From: Lycocorax pyrrhopterus obiensis
Taxonomy: Eukaryota; Chordata; Aves; Passeriformes; Paradisaeidae
Assembly: GCA_014706295.1 (NCBI GenBank)
Contig: JACSVZ010000004.1
Location: 4,024,638 to 4,088,637 of the forward strand
DNA length: 64,000 bases
Direction: 5' to 3'
Made by a program: the position numbers and the translations under genes. Below are positions 13,531 through 25,600 of the stretch, piece after piece. How positions within the stretch are numbered: the first letter of the stretch is position 1; each line of letters begins with the position of its first letter. The notes below the pieces were generated by a model that saw only the letters and a list, made by a program, of their open reading frames with translations, had not been told where the DNA came from and ran no database searches.

Positions 13531-16500
13531 GCCTTACTAGAACTTTATACTTCTATTTCTAAGATTATTAATACATTACTTCTAAGAATCTCAGAACATT
13601 ACCATGGAGGAAAAGAATAAATGTTGTAAGTTGGGAAGTGTTCACTGCAGTTCATAAACAGCCAAGAGGTTTAATTTCCATTTGATCACCTCTACCATGA
13701 AGCTTCCCTAACTGAAAAAACTTCTTACTACTCCACACTGTGCAAACCTTTTTGATTAATGAGTACTAACTCAAAGTGGATTGCGCTAAAATCAGGAAGC
13801 AGGAAGAAATCATAATTTGCAATTATCCCTTGCAAAAATACCTTAGTACAATACTTTTGAGTCATTTTAGGCATACCATTGTTTTCCAAATGTAGACATA
13901 AAACACAAATCACAATATGGTAAAGATCTCTCAGTAGGCAATTAAAAATTAATCAGCTAATTAAATCAAATGAACAAGAAAATAAGGCTCAGGAAGACAT
14001 CCATTCTAATTAACATAACATTAACTTACAAAAGATTTTTTCAGATCAAAAAAAAAAATCATCTTTATTTCAAATATCAAACCAATCGATTAAAGGAAAC
14101 AAACAGTTATTTCTTACCTTGTTATCCCCATGACCAAAGCCAAAAGGAAATGACAGTAATAGTGAGTCAACTGCCCGTGCAACTGTATTAATTTCTTATT
14201 ATTTCTAATCTTGTTAACTACTTGAATCCACAATTTAACCAGCTCGTATTAAATTTACGGGGATTCTACCTATATTGTTCTTGCTCTATACTTGCTGTGT
14301 CTCTTAAGAATCTTCTAGGTACTTGAAAACAAAATTAATGAGATTCAAAGTCTCACCTAGGTTTCTCCTCAGCTAGGTGAATCCTAACTAAAGCACAGGG
14401 CTTTACTGTGGAGACAGAGGATGTTAAAACAAGAAAAAGAGTGGAGGGATTCTTAAGTCTGTGTTGGGGATGATAACATATACACTCAAGGAAGGAAATA
14501 GCATTATAGAACACCTTATTGAATAAACCTCACTGGTTAAGCGGAACTGCTCAGGCAATCAGACAAGGAATGGGGCATGGTTGAACCTAATTAGATAGAT
14601 TGCACAGATTAGAAATACCTGCTATTATAGGACAGTTCCTAAAATATTTTTTCAAATGTCATATTACTCCAGCAAAGACCAACCACCCCAACCTTCTGGT
14701 TGGAGTCATAGGACATATGCCACAGACTTTTGGGCACGCCAGGCAATTTGGCAGCTGGGAGATGACCATGACTCCCAGCACCTTAGTGCAGCAACCATGT
14801 GGATGGTTCCCTGCATTACCCACAAGTACTGCATTGTGCACCCCTTCACAGATCTCTAATGTGTGATCCGCATTCATATTGTCCAGTGACCCCTTTGTCA
14901 AGCAAACACAGCTTCCATCTCCGTCTCATGACACAGGCCTGGTTTGGGAACAATCCTTGAACTGCACAAGAGCTGCATGGGGCACAGTGTTACAGGCCAG
15001 GCAGGACATGATTGCATTATTTACTTTTTTTGGGGGGGGGAAAGAAATCTAGAGTGTGTAATGGTTTAGAAGCAGGCTTTGCAAACCAATTCCACAATGA
15101 ATGTATTTCACTTTGATCACCCCTTCTAGCCCGTAACAAAATTGAGGCAGTATTTTGTTTTGCAGAAATTAGTACCTTCAAGACCTGCAGTGGATTTATT
15201 ATTTCTGCTAGGGCTTGCACTTCCTTTCTGATCCATGGCTGTAAAATCCAGAGGGACAGAACAGCACAGAAAATTACTGCAAAGATGTAGTGTGACATAG
15301 GAAGAGTCAGAGGCATTATGTGTGAACAACACGACAAAAGGAAAAGCCATCTGAAAATAAATGAAAAAATTAATAATCAAAAGGGTGTCTAATTCTTATC
15401 TGGGCACTTGTTTGCTCACTCTATGAATTCGGACCACCAAGCCACAGCATATAAAGCTGGAATGGACACAGGGCCCAGAACTCAATGCTGCTTGAGGAAG
15501 GTGCCATTCCTCAAGGAATGCTTGAGGAAGCAACCATTCCAGAGAAAGAAATTATTCCACCAGAAAACAAGTGAGGCATCGGAAACACAAATTTTTCTCT
15601 TGCTTCATTTCTGAAACCAGGGCTCTACAATTCCAGGTCAAACCTACATATCCAGTCCAAGCGTGGTCTTGTCACCGAAACAACTAATAATGGCAGTTAG
15701 GGCACCTGTGGGACCATGAGGAACTGGTCATAGACTTCAAATCATTATGCAGCGATTACAAAACTGCTGTTGGGAGAAGGTAACTTCTAATCACCCCAAC
15801 ATTAAAACCAGCAGCAGTTTATGTTGCATAATGAGAGTTATGCACGCACATGGAATAGGGAGACTTCATTGTAATGCATTTCCACGTAAACTGTGGCTTA
15901 TAGTTAATGGAATACAGGCTCAAAGGGTAATGCATAGAATTCATAAAATGAAAGCCTCAAAAAAGGCACTTTGGTAACAGAAATTGTTTTTTTAACTGCA
16001 AGCTATGAACCCTTGACGCAAAAATAGTCTATCCAGAAATTGCTGAGTATATTGGAGAAACACAGAGAACGACTGTGTTTGGAGTATTTCATACCAGTTT
16101 GATCACTGATTTTTAGTAATCTATTTAGGCTAAACATTCTCCTGGAACAGATGTATCAATCAAAAGCTAAACCTGCTTTAAATAAATAAGCAGTGCCTAT
16201 TTTCTTCTCCAGAATTCTTGATCAAAAAGCCCTCCTCTTTGACCATCCACCGGTTTGTGCCTGGTAGCTGACAAAATACTTCACTAATTTACACTGTAGC
16301 ACATGAGAGTTTTAGCAAGTTGAGGTCTGAAATACAGCTCAGTTTTTGTCACTGATGAAAGAAGTCATCTAGAGGATATATAGCAGATCAATATTTGTCA
16401 GGCTTTCCAAACAAGCTGGAAACCTTTTCTTTCCTGTTCTTTAAAGAACTCTCTGACTTGTTTTCCTATAAGGGATAAAAAAAAAATCCAGAAACTAAGA

Positions 16501-19500
16501 GAGCAGAACAGAAAACCTATTTCTCACTACTTGATAGCCTGGAGCTGTAATACAGCAGGATCAACAGATTTAAGCAAAACAAAACAAAATAAAAGAAAAT
16601 CTTGCTGCTGTAATTTCTATGAACAGTTTTTGATCCTTGTTTATTCTTAACTTCATGTATTAACAATAAGGCAGCAGAGAGTGCATCTCAGCTGGGAGAG
16701 CACATCCTCCACACCACAGCAAACAATAATAGTATGGACATGAGTGAAAAACAGTGAGAAGCTCTGAAAGCTCCTTGGCAGAAAGAGGGATGCAGCAAAT
16801 AACTGAGTGGATGGGTGATGACTGCCTCAAGACTCCTCCTGGTCATTCCTCAGTGCAAGCCTCCCTGGTGCGAGCCAGCACAACACTGATGTGCCCAGGT
16901 GATCACACCTGTTCCAGAAGAAGCTGTTGAGCTGTCTCCAGGCAGCAGCACACTGAAGCTGACTGGCCCACCTAAGGTTTAAGGCATAAATCTCCGCAGT
17001 CTTGCGCAACCATGATTCCTGTCCTGAACGCAGTTCACTCTGATCACTGGAGAATAGCTGTGGAATTAAGCCTACATTACAACAAATACCTAGAAGGCCC
17101 TCCCAGTGGCTATCCCCAATTTTCTGCCAGGGGTCTGAACCTCCAGGGCTCCCTACAGACCTCTGCAACTTGTAGTCTGTTCATTGCCTGACCTAATTCT
17201 TCTAAATGGCTCAGCCATTTTGGCTGACAATTTCCTCTAAATGCCCAGACACAAAGCAATGGAAAATTTTCTTTAAATTCTAGTTAATGAGCAATGGAAA
17301 ATGTCATTGCAATGAAGTTATGCAGGTACTTAAGTGCTCTGCTGGATCAGGTCTTTGTGAGCTACATTTTAGTCCCTCATTTGATGAGATTTTCTGAGTG
17401 TGATAAATAAAATAAGATGAAGCTCTATGATAAGAAGAGAAAAAAAAAAGAAAGAGATATATGGAAAATATTTTTAATGCTCCTATGGTTCTCGGATGGC
17501 ATGGCAGAGAGAAAGAGGGAAAGAGAATGCAAAAGCATAAACTAGGCTTGTGTAAATTACTCTGACATTTAATAACTCTCTACTAAAAATTCCCAAGCAA
17601 GGCTACTTCAGATATTTTTAAGGTCACGTATCATTTACTGTCTAGGTCAATTTATGCATCAGCAAAAATTGCTGCAAACCTTTCTGGACAGCACTTTAAA
17701 ATTAAAGGTATATGTAACTGTGTTGGCCATATTTTTTTCCTCACCAGTTTCTGCTCTGCGAGCACTTCACCTTGGAAAATTAAAGTAATATTCTGTATTA
17801 AGTGAAGTCAGTATGATATTTCAAGGCAAGCCAAGGACAAGCTTTACAACTGTACTATCAAAACGCTATTAATAAAAGCAAAAATACACACACGATGCCT
17901 GTGTTCCCCTACGGATGGAAAAAATTATTGTCCATTAAGTTAACATTTCAGATATTCTCTCAGTTTTTCCTAAGGTCCCAAAAACAGCAACAAAACACAG
18001 ATCTCTTCTTGTTAACTTGTATAATCTGCTATCACATAGTGCTTCATTTCAGTAAACATTCCAAGGCTCCTTAAGAGAATGCATGGATAAGCAGGATTTC
18101 TGGGATGAGACAAGGTGGGAAATATCGTACTTTCATAGTTAAATTTTATAAATGTGTCTTAGTTTATTTTTGTTTGGTCCCACAGGGCCCAAGATGTATT
18201 TATAAATGCATCTGACATTAAGCATCTAAATTCTCTCCTCTGTTTATATAGTTCCCCTCACTGCTGTACCCAATGACTCCATAGTTTTGCCCAGGACAAT
18301 CCATGCTGCAGTAAGCACTATTATCTCCTTCTGACAGACATGAAGCCAGACATACCAGGTGAGGCAGTGCAGCAGAGAAACCCAAGCTGGCTCTGAAGGG
18401 GCAAAGCTGGCTAGAAGATATCAAGTTCCCTGAGTTACATCCCTCAGTGTCCCTCTGCAATCCCTGAGCATTGCTGAGCCCCCCTCTGCAGAAATACACG
18501 ACGAGACATGTAAGCACATACACGTTACTTAACTGCTCCTTCCTTAGGAGAAAACATGTTTTAAAGTACCATATAATTGTACTGAATTTTAGAGTTTGTA
18601 CCCACACCATTTTTTAAAACAAATTAACCAAGGAAAATATGGCTTGGAGAATTTGCCTCTTCACCTGGTCTCAGGTGATCAAAATGCAGAGACACATGTT
18701 TTCACTGGAGACAAACTATGAGCTTGTGTGTGTGTGTTTTGCTTCCTTCTTCTTCTGTAGTTAAAAAGAAATTAATTTCAAAATGAAAATGTAGTTTGGG
18801 AACTAAAAAGCCCAAGACAGCTCACCTTGAAAATATCAGAGCATTTAAAAACATACTAGAAAAAAGCAGTATTTGTCAAATTAATTTCATTATTTCTAAT
18901 AACTTCCATCCTCTCATAAATCTTGATATTTTCATTGAAATCACTATTATCGATTTTCCCTTTTCCCCAGCCCTAACAAGAATGAAAGATGAACTATAAC
19001 ATAAAGTCACTTCCCTTTGTTTGTTATATTGATGTGATACATTAGGTATTTTGAAAAACTCACTAATGAGACACACTCTGTCCAAGATAAAAATGCTCAC
19101 TTTAAAGCTCTGTGTTCAAAGGACTTTAAAAATGAGCCTTTTTCAGTCTTATTTTCAATGAATTCATTACACCAGTGGGAAATTCTTAGGAAACTTCTCA
19201 GGTGTTCCACATTTATTTCATTTCATTTTAGATTTTGTCTCATAAAATAAAGTGAGAAGTTCTCAGGCAGTTTATCCTACTATTAAAAACAGAACTAACT
19301 CTATTATTCATTTAATCTCCTCCATTATTTATCCCTCTTGATTTGAAAGTAGGGCTTGCAACTGCAGCACTAGAAGTTTGCTGCAAGTCCCTGGAACACA
19401 GCCTCACCACAATTAGCCATTGATCCAGCTGCTCATACCACAACGAGGGAATGCAAACTCCCTCCTCCTTGAGGCTACAGCTCCACAGAGAAACCCTCCA

Positions 19501-21055
19501 ACATCACAGGCTTCTAACACTACATTCCTTAACTTAATAAACAGTATCAGCTCAGAGTTGAGCTCTTAAGCTGCAATGACATACACACACTTTTATTCAT
19601 TAGGAAAGTGGGATTTTTTTTCCCATTATGAACCTGTTTAGCTTATCTATACAAGCAGATTTTTTTTTCTGCCAACTTTTGGTAACACAACTTTACACAG
19701 ACTTAAATTGATGCAACAAGATCTCCCATGCAGAACAAAATACATGTTAAATATGCTTCTATTTTTTCCCCAAAATGCTTTTACTGAATGAGTAAAACCT
19801 CACAAATGTGTGAAAGACCTGTGGCAAATACTCACATTTTATGAATGGGGTTATTGAACAATGAGCTCAGAGAAAGGAAGAAATCAAAGAAGGCACTGCA
19901 AAACTTGTAACACTCAGTGAATATGACAGATGTTACTCAATTTTAATTATTGATGACAGTATTTCAGACTATGCTTCTTAACAGAAAGAAATATAAAAGC
20001 AGACCACTGTACAGTACCCAGCTGCTAAGAGGTCACTGGGAAGTGGTGGGAGACATCAAGGTTTTGCATGACTTTCTAGTAAGTGTGTCAATTTCAGTTT
20101 TGTGTTCAGTCAAGATGTATCTACCACTACTGTAAAAAGTTTCTTCTCAGTATCCATTTCAACTGGAAATAAGAAGAAGGTAGCTTACATAGTGCCTATT
20201 GCATGGAGTCCAGATAAGCCATTTTTTTTAATTACTATATTGCAAACCAGCAATCAAAAATGTCACACACAGCTTCCTGCGCCACACTTTGTGCTGATGT
20301 ACAGATCTACCCACGTTGGTATGATTACAAGGCAGCTGCAATGTTCAGATGTCTGTGATGGATTCTGAAGCCTAATTCTTGACCCAATTTTCAGTCTTTT
20401 TTAATTTTAAAGTCCGATTTATATTTTACAGGTCTGGCATAAACGAGTTAATTACTCAAAGGACACAACTTTCTGTGATTGTTATAAATTTGCCACATAT
20501 ATAATACAGTATCTCTGTTTAATACATAGTACCTATTTTTTTTTCCTTGTTAAAAAGTCCTCTATTGGCTTTAATTACACTCATGAGAATGGAGAAGTGA
20601 AAAAACATATTGTTCGCCTGAGGCCTCAGGTGAAAAGAAAAGGTTTCATGGCTCAGGGAATCACTCTTTAGTGACTTCAAAATTTCTTAATCCTGATCCA
20701 AGACTGAAACCCACTGCTTACATGTTACAAATTAAGTATGATCCCAAAGTACCCCAAATCGATTCAATGAAAACCAGGCAAAAGACAAGTACAGAGCAGT
20801 TCACTCCTTGACCATATATGCCCAATAGATATGTTTGTACATTTATTTTTAGAGGCTCAGGGAGGAAAGATCCACCTTATGATATAACATATATACATAT
20901 GTTTGCATTTATATTGCTTAAAATAATGATGTAATACCACAGTCCCACAGGAACCCCATGTTAATTTCTTACCTACCAAATTTAGCTTCTGTAAGCCTCT
21001 CTTTGCCAGCACCAATTGCCTCACTGGGATGAAATTATTTATGCCTGCCTGGGTT
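13531..21055. other. Gene-free DNA upstream of the ETAA1 promoter
   Basis: No coding region is supportable. The two longest open frames here, on the minus strand at 16827-17168 and 18218-18610, show no recognised domain. A perfect small hairpin (CTTGAGGAA, 15491-15499, with TTCCTCAAG, 15507-15515) and a G run near 15032-15041 are the only local structures noted. Confidence 0.65.
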
Positions 21056-21935
21056 TCACAGAATCACAGACTCAATTAGATTGGAAAACCCCTCTGGGAT
21101 CATTGAGTCCAACCTATGACCAAACACCAACATGTCAACTAGACCACGGTGCTGAGTGCCATGACCAGTCTTTCCTCAAACATCTACAGGGACTGTGATT
21201 CCTGGGCAGCCCATTCTAATGTCTAATCACTCTTACTGTGAAGAAATTCCTTCTGATGTCCAACCTAAACCTCCCCTGGTGCAGCTTAAGGTGATTTCCT
21301 CTCATCTTGTTTCTGGTTGCCTGGGAGAAGATACCAACCCCCACCTGGCTACAATCTCCCTTCAGGGAGTTGTAGAAAGTAAGAAGGTCACCCACGAGCA
21401 TCCTCTTCTCCAGGCTAAACACCCCCAGCTCCCTCAGCTGCTCCTTGCAAGAACTGTTTCCTAGACCTTGCACCACTTTCATTGCTCTACTCTGGACTCT
21501 CTCCAGCACCTCCATGTCCTTCCTGAATTGGGTAGCCCAGAACTAGACACAGCAGTTGAGGTGCAGCCTCACCAGTGCCAAGTACAGGGGAAGAATCACT
21601 TTCCTGGTCCTTCTGACCACACTATTCCTGATACAGGCCAGGATGCTAAAAGCTTTCTTGGCCACCTGGGCACACTGCTGTCTCATGTTCAGCTGCTGCT
21701 GCCCACGAGCCCCAGGTCCTTTTGCTGGAGCCGATTTCCAGGCACTCACCCCCCATCTTGTATCACTGAATGGGGCTTTTGGGGCCAAAGACCCACCACT
21801 TGGTCTTGTTGAACCTCATGCTTTTGGTCTTGGCCCATCGATCCAGTCTTTCTGAGATCTCTCTGCAGAGCCTTCCTGCCCTCCAGCAGAACATTCCCAC
21901 CCACCTAGGTGTCATCCCCGAACTGGCTAATGGTA
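21056..21935 (-). mobile_element. CR1 LINE fragment (5'-truncated, ORF2 C-terminal part and 3' end)
   Basis: Read on the minus strand, this is a CR1 retrotransposon fragment of about 880 bp. Decayed reading frames retain the typical end of ORF2, such as [20 protein letters not shown] and LRELGVFSLEKRMLVGDLLT, followed by FRLDIRRNFFTVRVIRH. The 3' end (low coordinates) finishes with the CR1-like GATTCTGTG. The 5' part is missing, as in most CR1 copies. Stops and frame changes show it is inactive. It lies immediately upstream of the ETAA1 CpG island, so part may act as upstream promoter sequence. The 5' boundary near 21935 is approximate. Confidence 0.92.
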
Positions 21936-22059
21936 GATTCGAGCCACCTCAGGCCAAGCCAATGGCAACGGTCCACAGGAGGGCACATCCTGCCCCTCTG
22001 CCCACGGCTGAGCTTTTCCTTCCCTCAGTAGAGGGGCAGAAGGGTTTGACCGCCTCACC

Positions 22060-22640
22060 GGCGGGGGCAGCGCCAGGCAGGAGGACCCGGAGCCGCCTCA
22101 CGGCCGGCGGGGCGGGGCCGCGGTTCTCCGCCGCGTTCGCTCGCTCGCCCGCCCGCCCACGCAGCGCGGGGCCAATGGCCGCTCGAGGTGCCGCGGCGGC
22201 GGCCAATCGGCGACGGCCTCGCCAGCTGCCCGGGAAAATGGCGGCGCTGCCGGTGGCGGGATGGATGCGGTACCGCCGCAGCGGTCGCCATGCCCGGTAG
22301 CCGGCGGAGGGGGCTGTGCCTCAGGCCCGCCGCCCTGAGGAAGCGCAGCGGCGGCGAGGACCAGCTCACCCGGCGGCAGACGGAGCTCCCCGCGGAGGAG
22401 GGGGCGGTGGAAGGCGGCGCGGGCCGAGGCCTGCCCGCCGGCGAGGCGGCGTGCTCGCCCCGCGCTGCAGGTACGGCGGGAGCGGCCCCTGGGAGCCCCA
22501 ACCCTGCCCGCCACCTCTCGAACCGCGGGGGAGGCGCGGCCGAGCCGTAAGGAGGGGTTGGTGTGGTGTAAATCTCCGCTCGCCCCGCTCGCGGGCCCTG
22601 GGAAAGGGGCTGTTTTTGTCAAGAGTATGTTGGGGCAGCG
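22060..22640 (+). promoter_or_regulatory. ETAA1: CpG-island promoter of ETAA1
   Basis: This stretch is abruptly GC- and CpG-rich against an AT-rich background and covers the 5' UTR and exon 1. It has a GC box (GGGGCGGGGC, 22109-22118), two CCAAT boxes (22172-22176 and 22203-22207) and a YY1-type motif (AAAATGGCGGC, 22235-22245). There is no TATA box. This arrangement is typical of broadly expressed housekeeping promoters, with transcription probably starting between about 22150 and 22245. The edge of a CR1 element lies about 125 bp upstream. I see no convincing opposite-strand gene, so bidirectional use is unproven. Confidence 0.85.
22290..22470 (+). CDS. ETAA1: ETAA1 coding exon 1
   Basis: This exon encodes about 60 residues beginning MPGSRRRGLCLRPAALRKR, a basic, Arg-rich N-terminus like that of other ETAA1 proteins. 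The donor is CAG|GTACGG at 22470/22471 and leaves one base of a split codon (G), which pairs with AA at the start of exon 2 to give Glu. The exon lies inside the CpG island and is strongly GC-rich, unlike the rest of the gene. The ATG at 22290 is preferred because it is in frame with exon 2 and has a purine at -3; upstream ATGs at 22175, 22238, 22261 and 22265 are in other frames. N-terminal conservation is weak, so the exact start is less secure than the later exons. Confidence 0.82.
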
Positions 22641-25600
22641 CGCCCCGGGGGTCCCAGTGGTACCCTGGTGTGCGTTAATAAGAGCATTGCCAGCAGGTCA
22701 AGGCAGATGTTCCTGCCGCTCTGTTCAGCCCAGGTGAGGCCACATTTGGAATACTGTGATCAGTTCTGGGCTCCTCAGGACAAGAGAGATATGGAGCTCC
22801 TGGAACAGGTCCATCAGAGAGCTGCAGAGTTGGTCAGTGTTTTGGAGCATGTCTTTTATTAGGAAAGGCTGAGGGAGTTGGGCCTGTTTAGCCACGAGAA
22901 GAGAAAACAGAGGGCAAAGAGGATGGACCAGGCTCTGCTCAGTGGTGCCGAGCACAAGAAACAGGCAGAAACCGATGTACAGGAAATTCTACCTGAACGT
23001 CAGGAAGACCTTCTTTACTGTGCAGTGACTGTGCACTGGAACAGGTTGCCGAGAGAGAGAGTGGAGTTTCCCTCACTGGAGGTATTCCAGAGCCATCTGG
23101 ATGTAATCATGTGGCATGTTCTCTGGGATGACCCTGCTTGAGCAGGGAGGTTGGACAAGGTGACCCACTGTGGTCCCTTCCAACCTGACCCATTCTGTGA
23201 TTCCCACAGCAAATACTGAGAGTTAACCAAGGAGAGGATAAAACCTGACCATGCTAGGCACGTCAGGGCAAAACATCTAAGATGTTCCTTGCATAGTACG
23301 CACATCTTTTAAGTTATTTCTGTATGCTTTCACATCTGCGGCATCATTTCTAAAGGGCAGGGGTGACTAGCTGAGCTTCACATAGGGTGTTAAGTTCACT
23401 TACTGATCAAAGACAGCTGCAAGCAGGTTTTGAATAGCTATATTCCTACTTTTAATAGTCCTAGCTGGAAAGGCCCAGGGGAGGAAGTATAGACAAATGT
23501 AGGTTATGACCCAGAGTAGTTTGGAGGCCCATTAAAATAGTAGTTCAGATCAGAATCTGGGTGAAAGACACAAAGCAAGCAAGAATACAAAATATTCTCT
23601 CATACAAGTATACATAATTTTTCTCTTAGTATAAGCTGAAGTCCATATTCTCCGAAGTGTAAGGATTGACATCCTTACAATCAGATGCTGAGCATAAAGC
23701 TCTCAGGATCATGTAATGTTCTGTAATCTCTGGTGATGTAACTGGCAAAGCCAAGAGTCCTGTTCTGTATTTAATGTCTAGTTATGAACAGTATTCCTGT
23801 TGTGAGTAAAGGAATCCTGGTGAGTGTGAACTTGATTTTTATTCTTGATGTTCCTGAAGCATCTTCTTTTGTCTTGACCTGTTCTATGTTCTAAGTGGTT
23901 GTTGCCTTTTATTTGTTGGTTTTTTAATAAGGATCTTCTTTCTTTTTTACACAGAATCATGTTTACATAAGACACCAAAGAGATCGTTGAGTAGGAAATC
24001 CCGAATACCTACTTTCAGCTCTCCTATTAATGACACTGATACACAGCAAGAAATCTTTTGGGATTCTCATTCACCAGTTGCACACAGACTAGGTAATACC
24101 AATATCCAGACTTCAGGACACCTGTTTGAGGAATGCTGTGGGAGTGTAGTAAAAGTTATAAAAGATTTCTTGAAAAAAAGATTCCTTTTATAAGATAAAA
24201 TATATATTTATATATATTATAAGAGTATAATGGTTGGTTGGTTTTGCTTTCATTAAAAACCCATAAATTCTTCAATTTAGCGCTGAATCAAGATCTGATG
24301 TTTACAGGTTTATTTGAATTATTTGAGATGTACTGCACTTCATAAACTGAATAGATTTCAAAATTTTAAGAAGTTTGTTTGTTTCCATAGGCAATGGAAA
24401 AACCAAGCAGTCTACCAGTAGATGCGCAGTAGAAATTTCGGAAATTGTTAATCGTATTGCTCCTCAGGTAATTGTTACTTTCTAAAACAGTGCTCTGCTG
24501 TGCAGTAATCAAACAGAATAGTGCTTCAGCCTTAGCCTCAGTTTTAGTTACAGTAGTTTCATGGTAAGAGTTGGTCATGTAGAAAACTAGTTTATTGAAC
24601 TGGACTGAATTAAAATAAGCAGCGTAACATTGACTGGTTGCTCTGTGAGTCACGGCCGGTGTGAAAAAAGGACACATGAAGAAACTTGCAGCAGCTCCAT
24701 TTTAGAAAGCTTTACTTTCAGAATACAAGTTACTGCCTTTGGTCTTAGGAATACTGTTGTGTTTATTTACCCTTAATTGCTCATCTGTTAAAAGGTAAGA
24801 GTTTCTTCACATACTGGATTTACGTGGCAGTTGTTTTTAAGCATTTTGAACAGTCTTGATTGTCTGCTGATTTACAAGAACAGGACCCAGCTGAGAGATA
24901 TTTTACAATAATATAAACACAGTAACCTTGCTTCAATACTCTACATAATTTTCCTCTTTACCGTAATGTCTCTGCCTTTTCCCTGTTGCCGTGAACCTGA
25001 TGTCCACTGCCCAGAAAGTGGAAACAAAAGTGCAGTTGCATTTTAAGTGCAAGAAAAGAACATGTAATTCCTAAAGTAGATCTGTACTATTTAGCTTGCA
25101 AAACATGCCTGCTTTTTTGACAGGGCTGTTTAAAATATATTTACTGTTTAGCATATTTGTGAGAAATTGTACTAAAAGAATTGGAAAGTCATTGATAAGG
25201 AATGCCACTGCCTTCCTTTTAAATAGTTATAGCTCTGCCATAAATGTAATCTGCTGTTTGTGTTCTTTTTTTCTTAAACAAAAATAAATTTTAAAAAACC
25301 TTAAATTTACAAAGAATAAGAGAACCTATTTAAAACTACCCTAGTAGTTAGTAAAGTTCAAATTATTTTTGCTGGCTTACATGCAGTAATTTCCCACATC
25401 CTGTTGCTCTGCCCCTCTAAACAATTCATCAGTGCAGTAATGTATCTCTTTTATTTCAGAATTCAAATTCAAGCCTGAACTTTGGAGCTCTGAAACAATT
25501 TCATTTAATTTCTAAATGTCACTTAATTCCATTTAAAGGCTCTTTTTATAAATGAGTTGTGGTGGAAGAAGTCAGAATATTTTCTGTAAGCATACAGAAT

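Noticed and set aside
15491..15515. 9-bp perfect hairpin with a nearby direct repeat of CTTGAGGAAG
   Set aside because: Too short to assign to any RNA gene or mobile element; likely a small local duplication.
16827..17168. 113-residue minus-strand open frame
   Set aside because: No recognisable family, no splice context or CpG island; a frame of this length occurs by chance in vertebrate DNA. It could be an uncharacterised repeat.
18218..18610. 130-residue minus-strand open frame
   Set aside because: No domain recognised, and the Cys/Ser-rich translation looks like random sequence.
21770..22300. 176-residue open frame across the CR1 edge and CpG island
   Set aside because: It joins decayed CR1 sequence to GC-rich promoter DNA; the Arg/Ala/Pro-rich translation is a composition effect and has no recognised domain.
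22055..22622. Long minus-strand open frames of 148 and 174 residues in the CpG island
   Set aside because: GC-rich DNA has few stop codons; the translations are low-complexity Arg/Ala/Pro/Gly and lie opposite ETAA1 exon 1.
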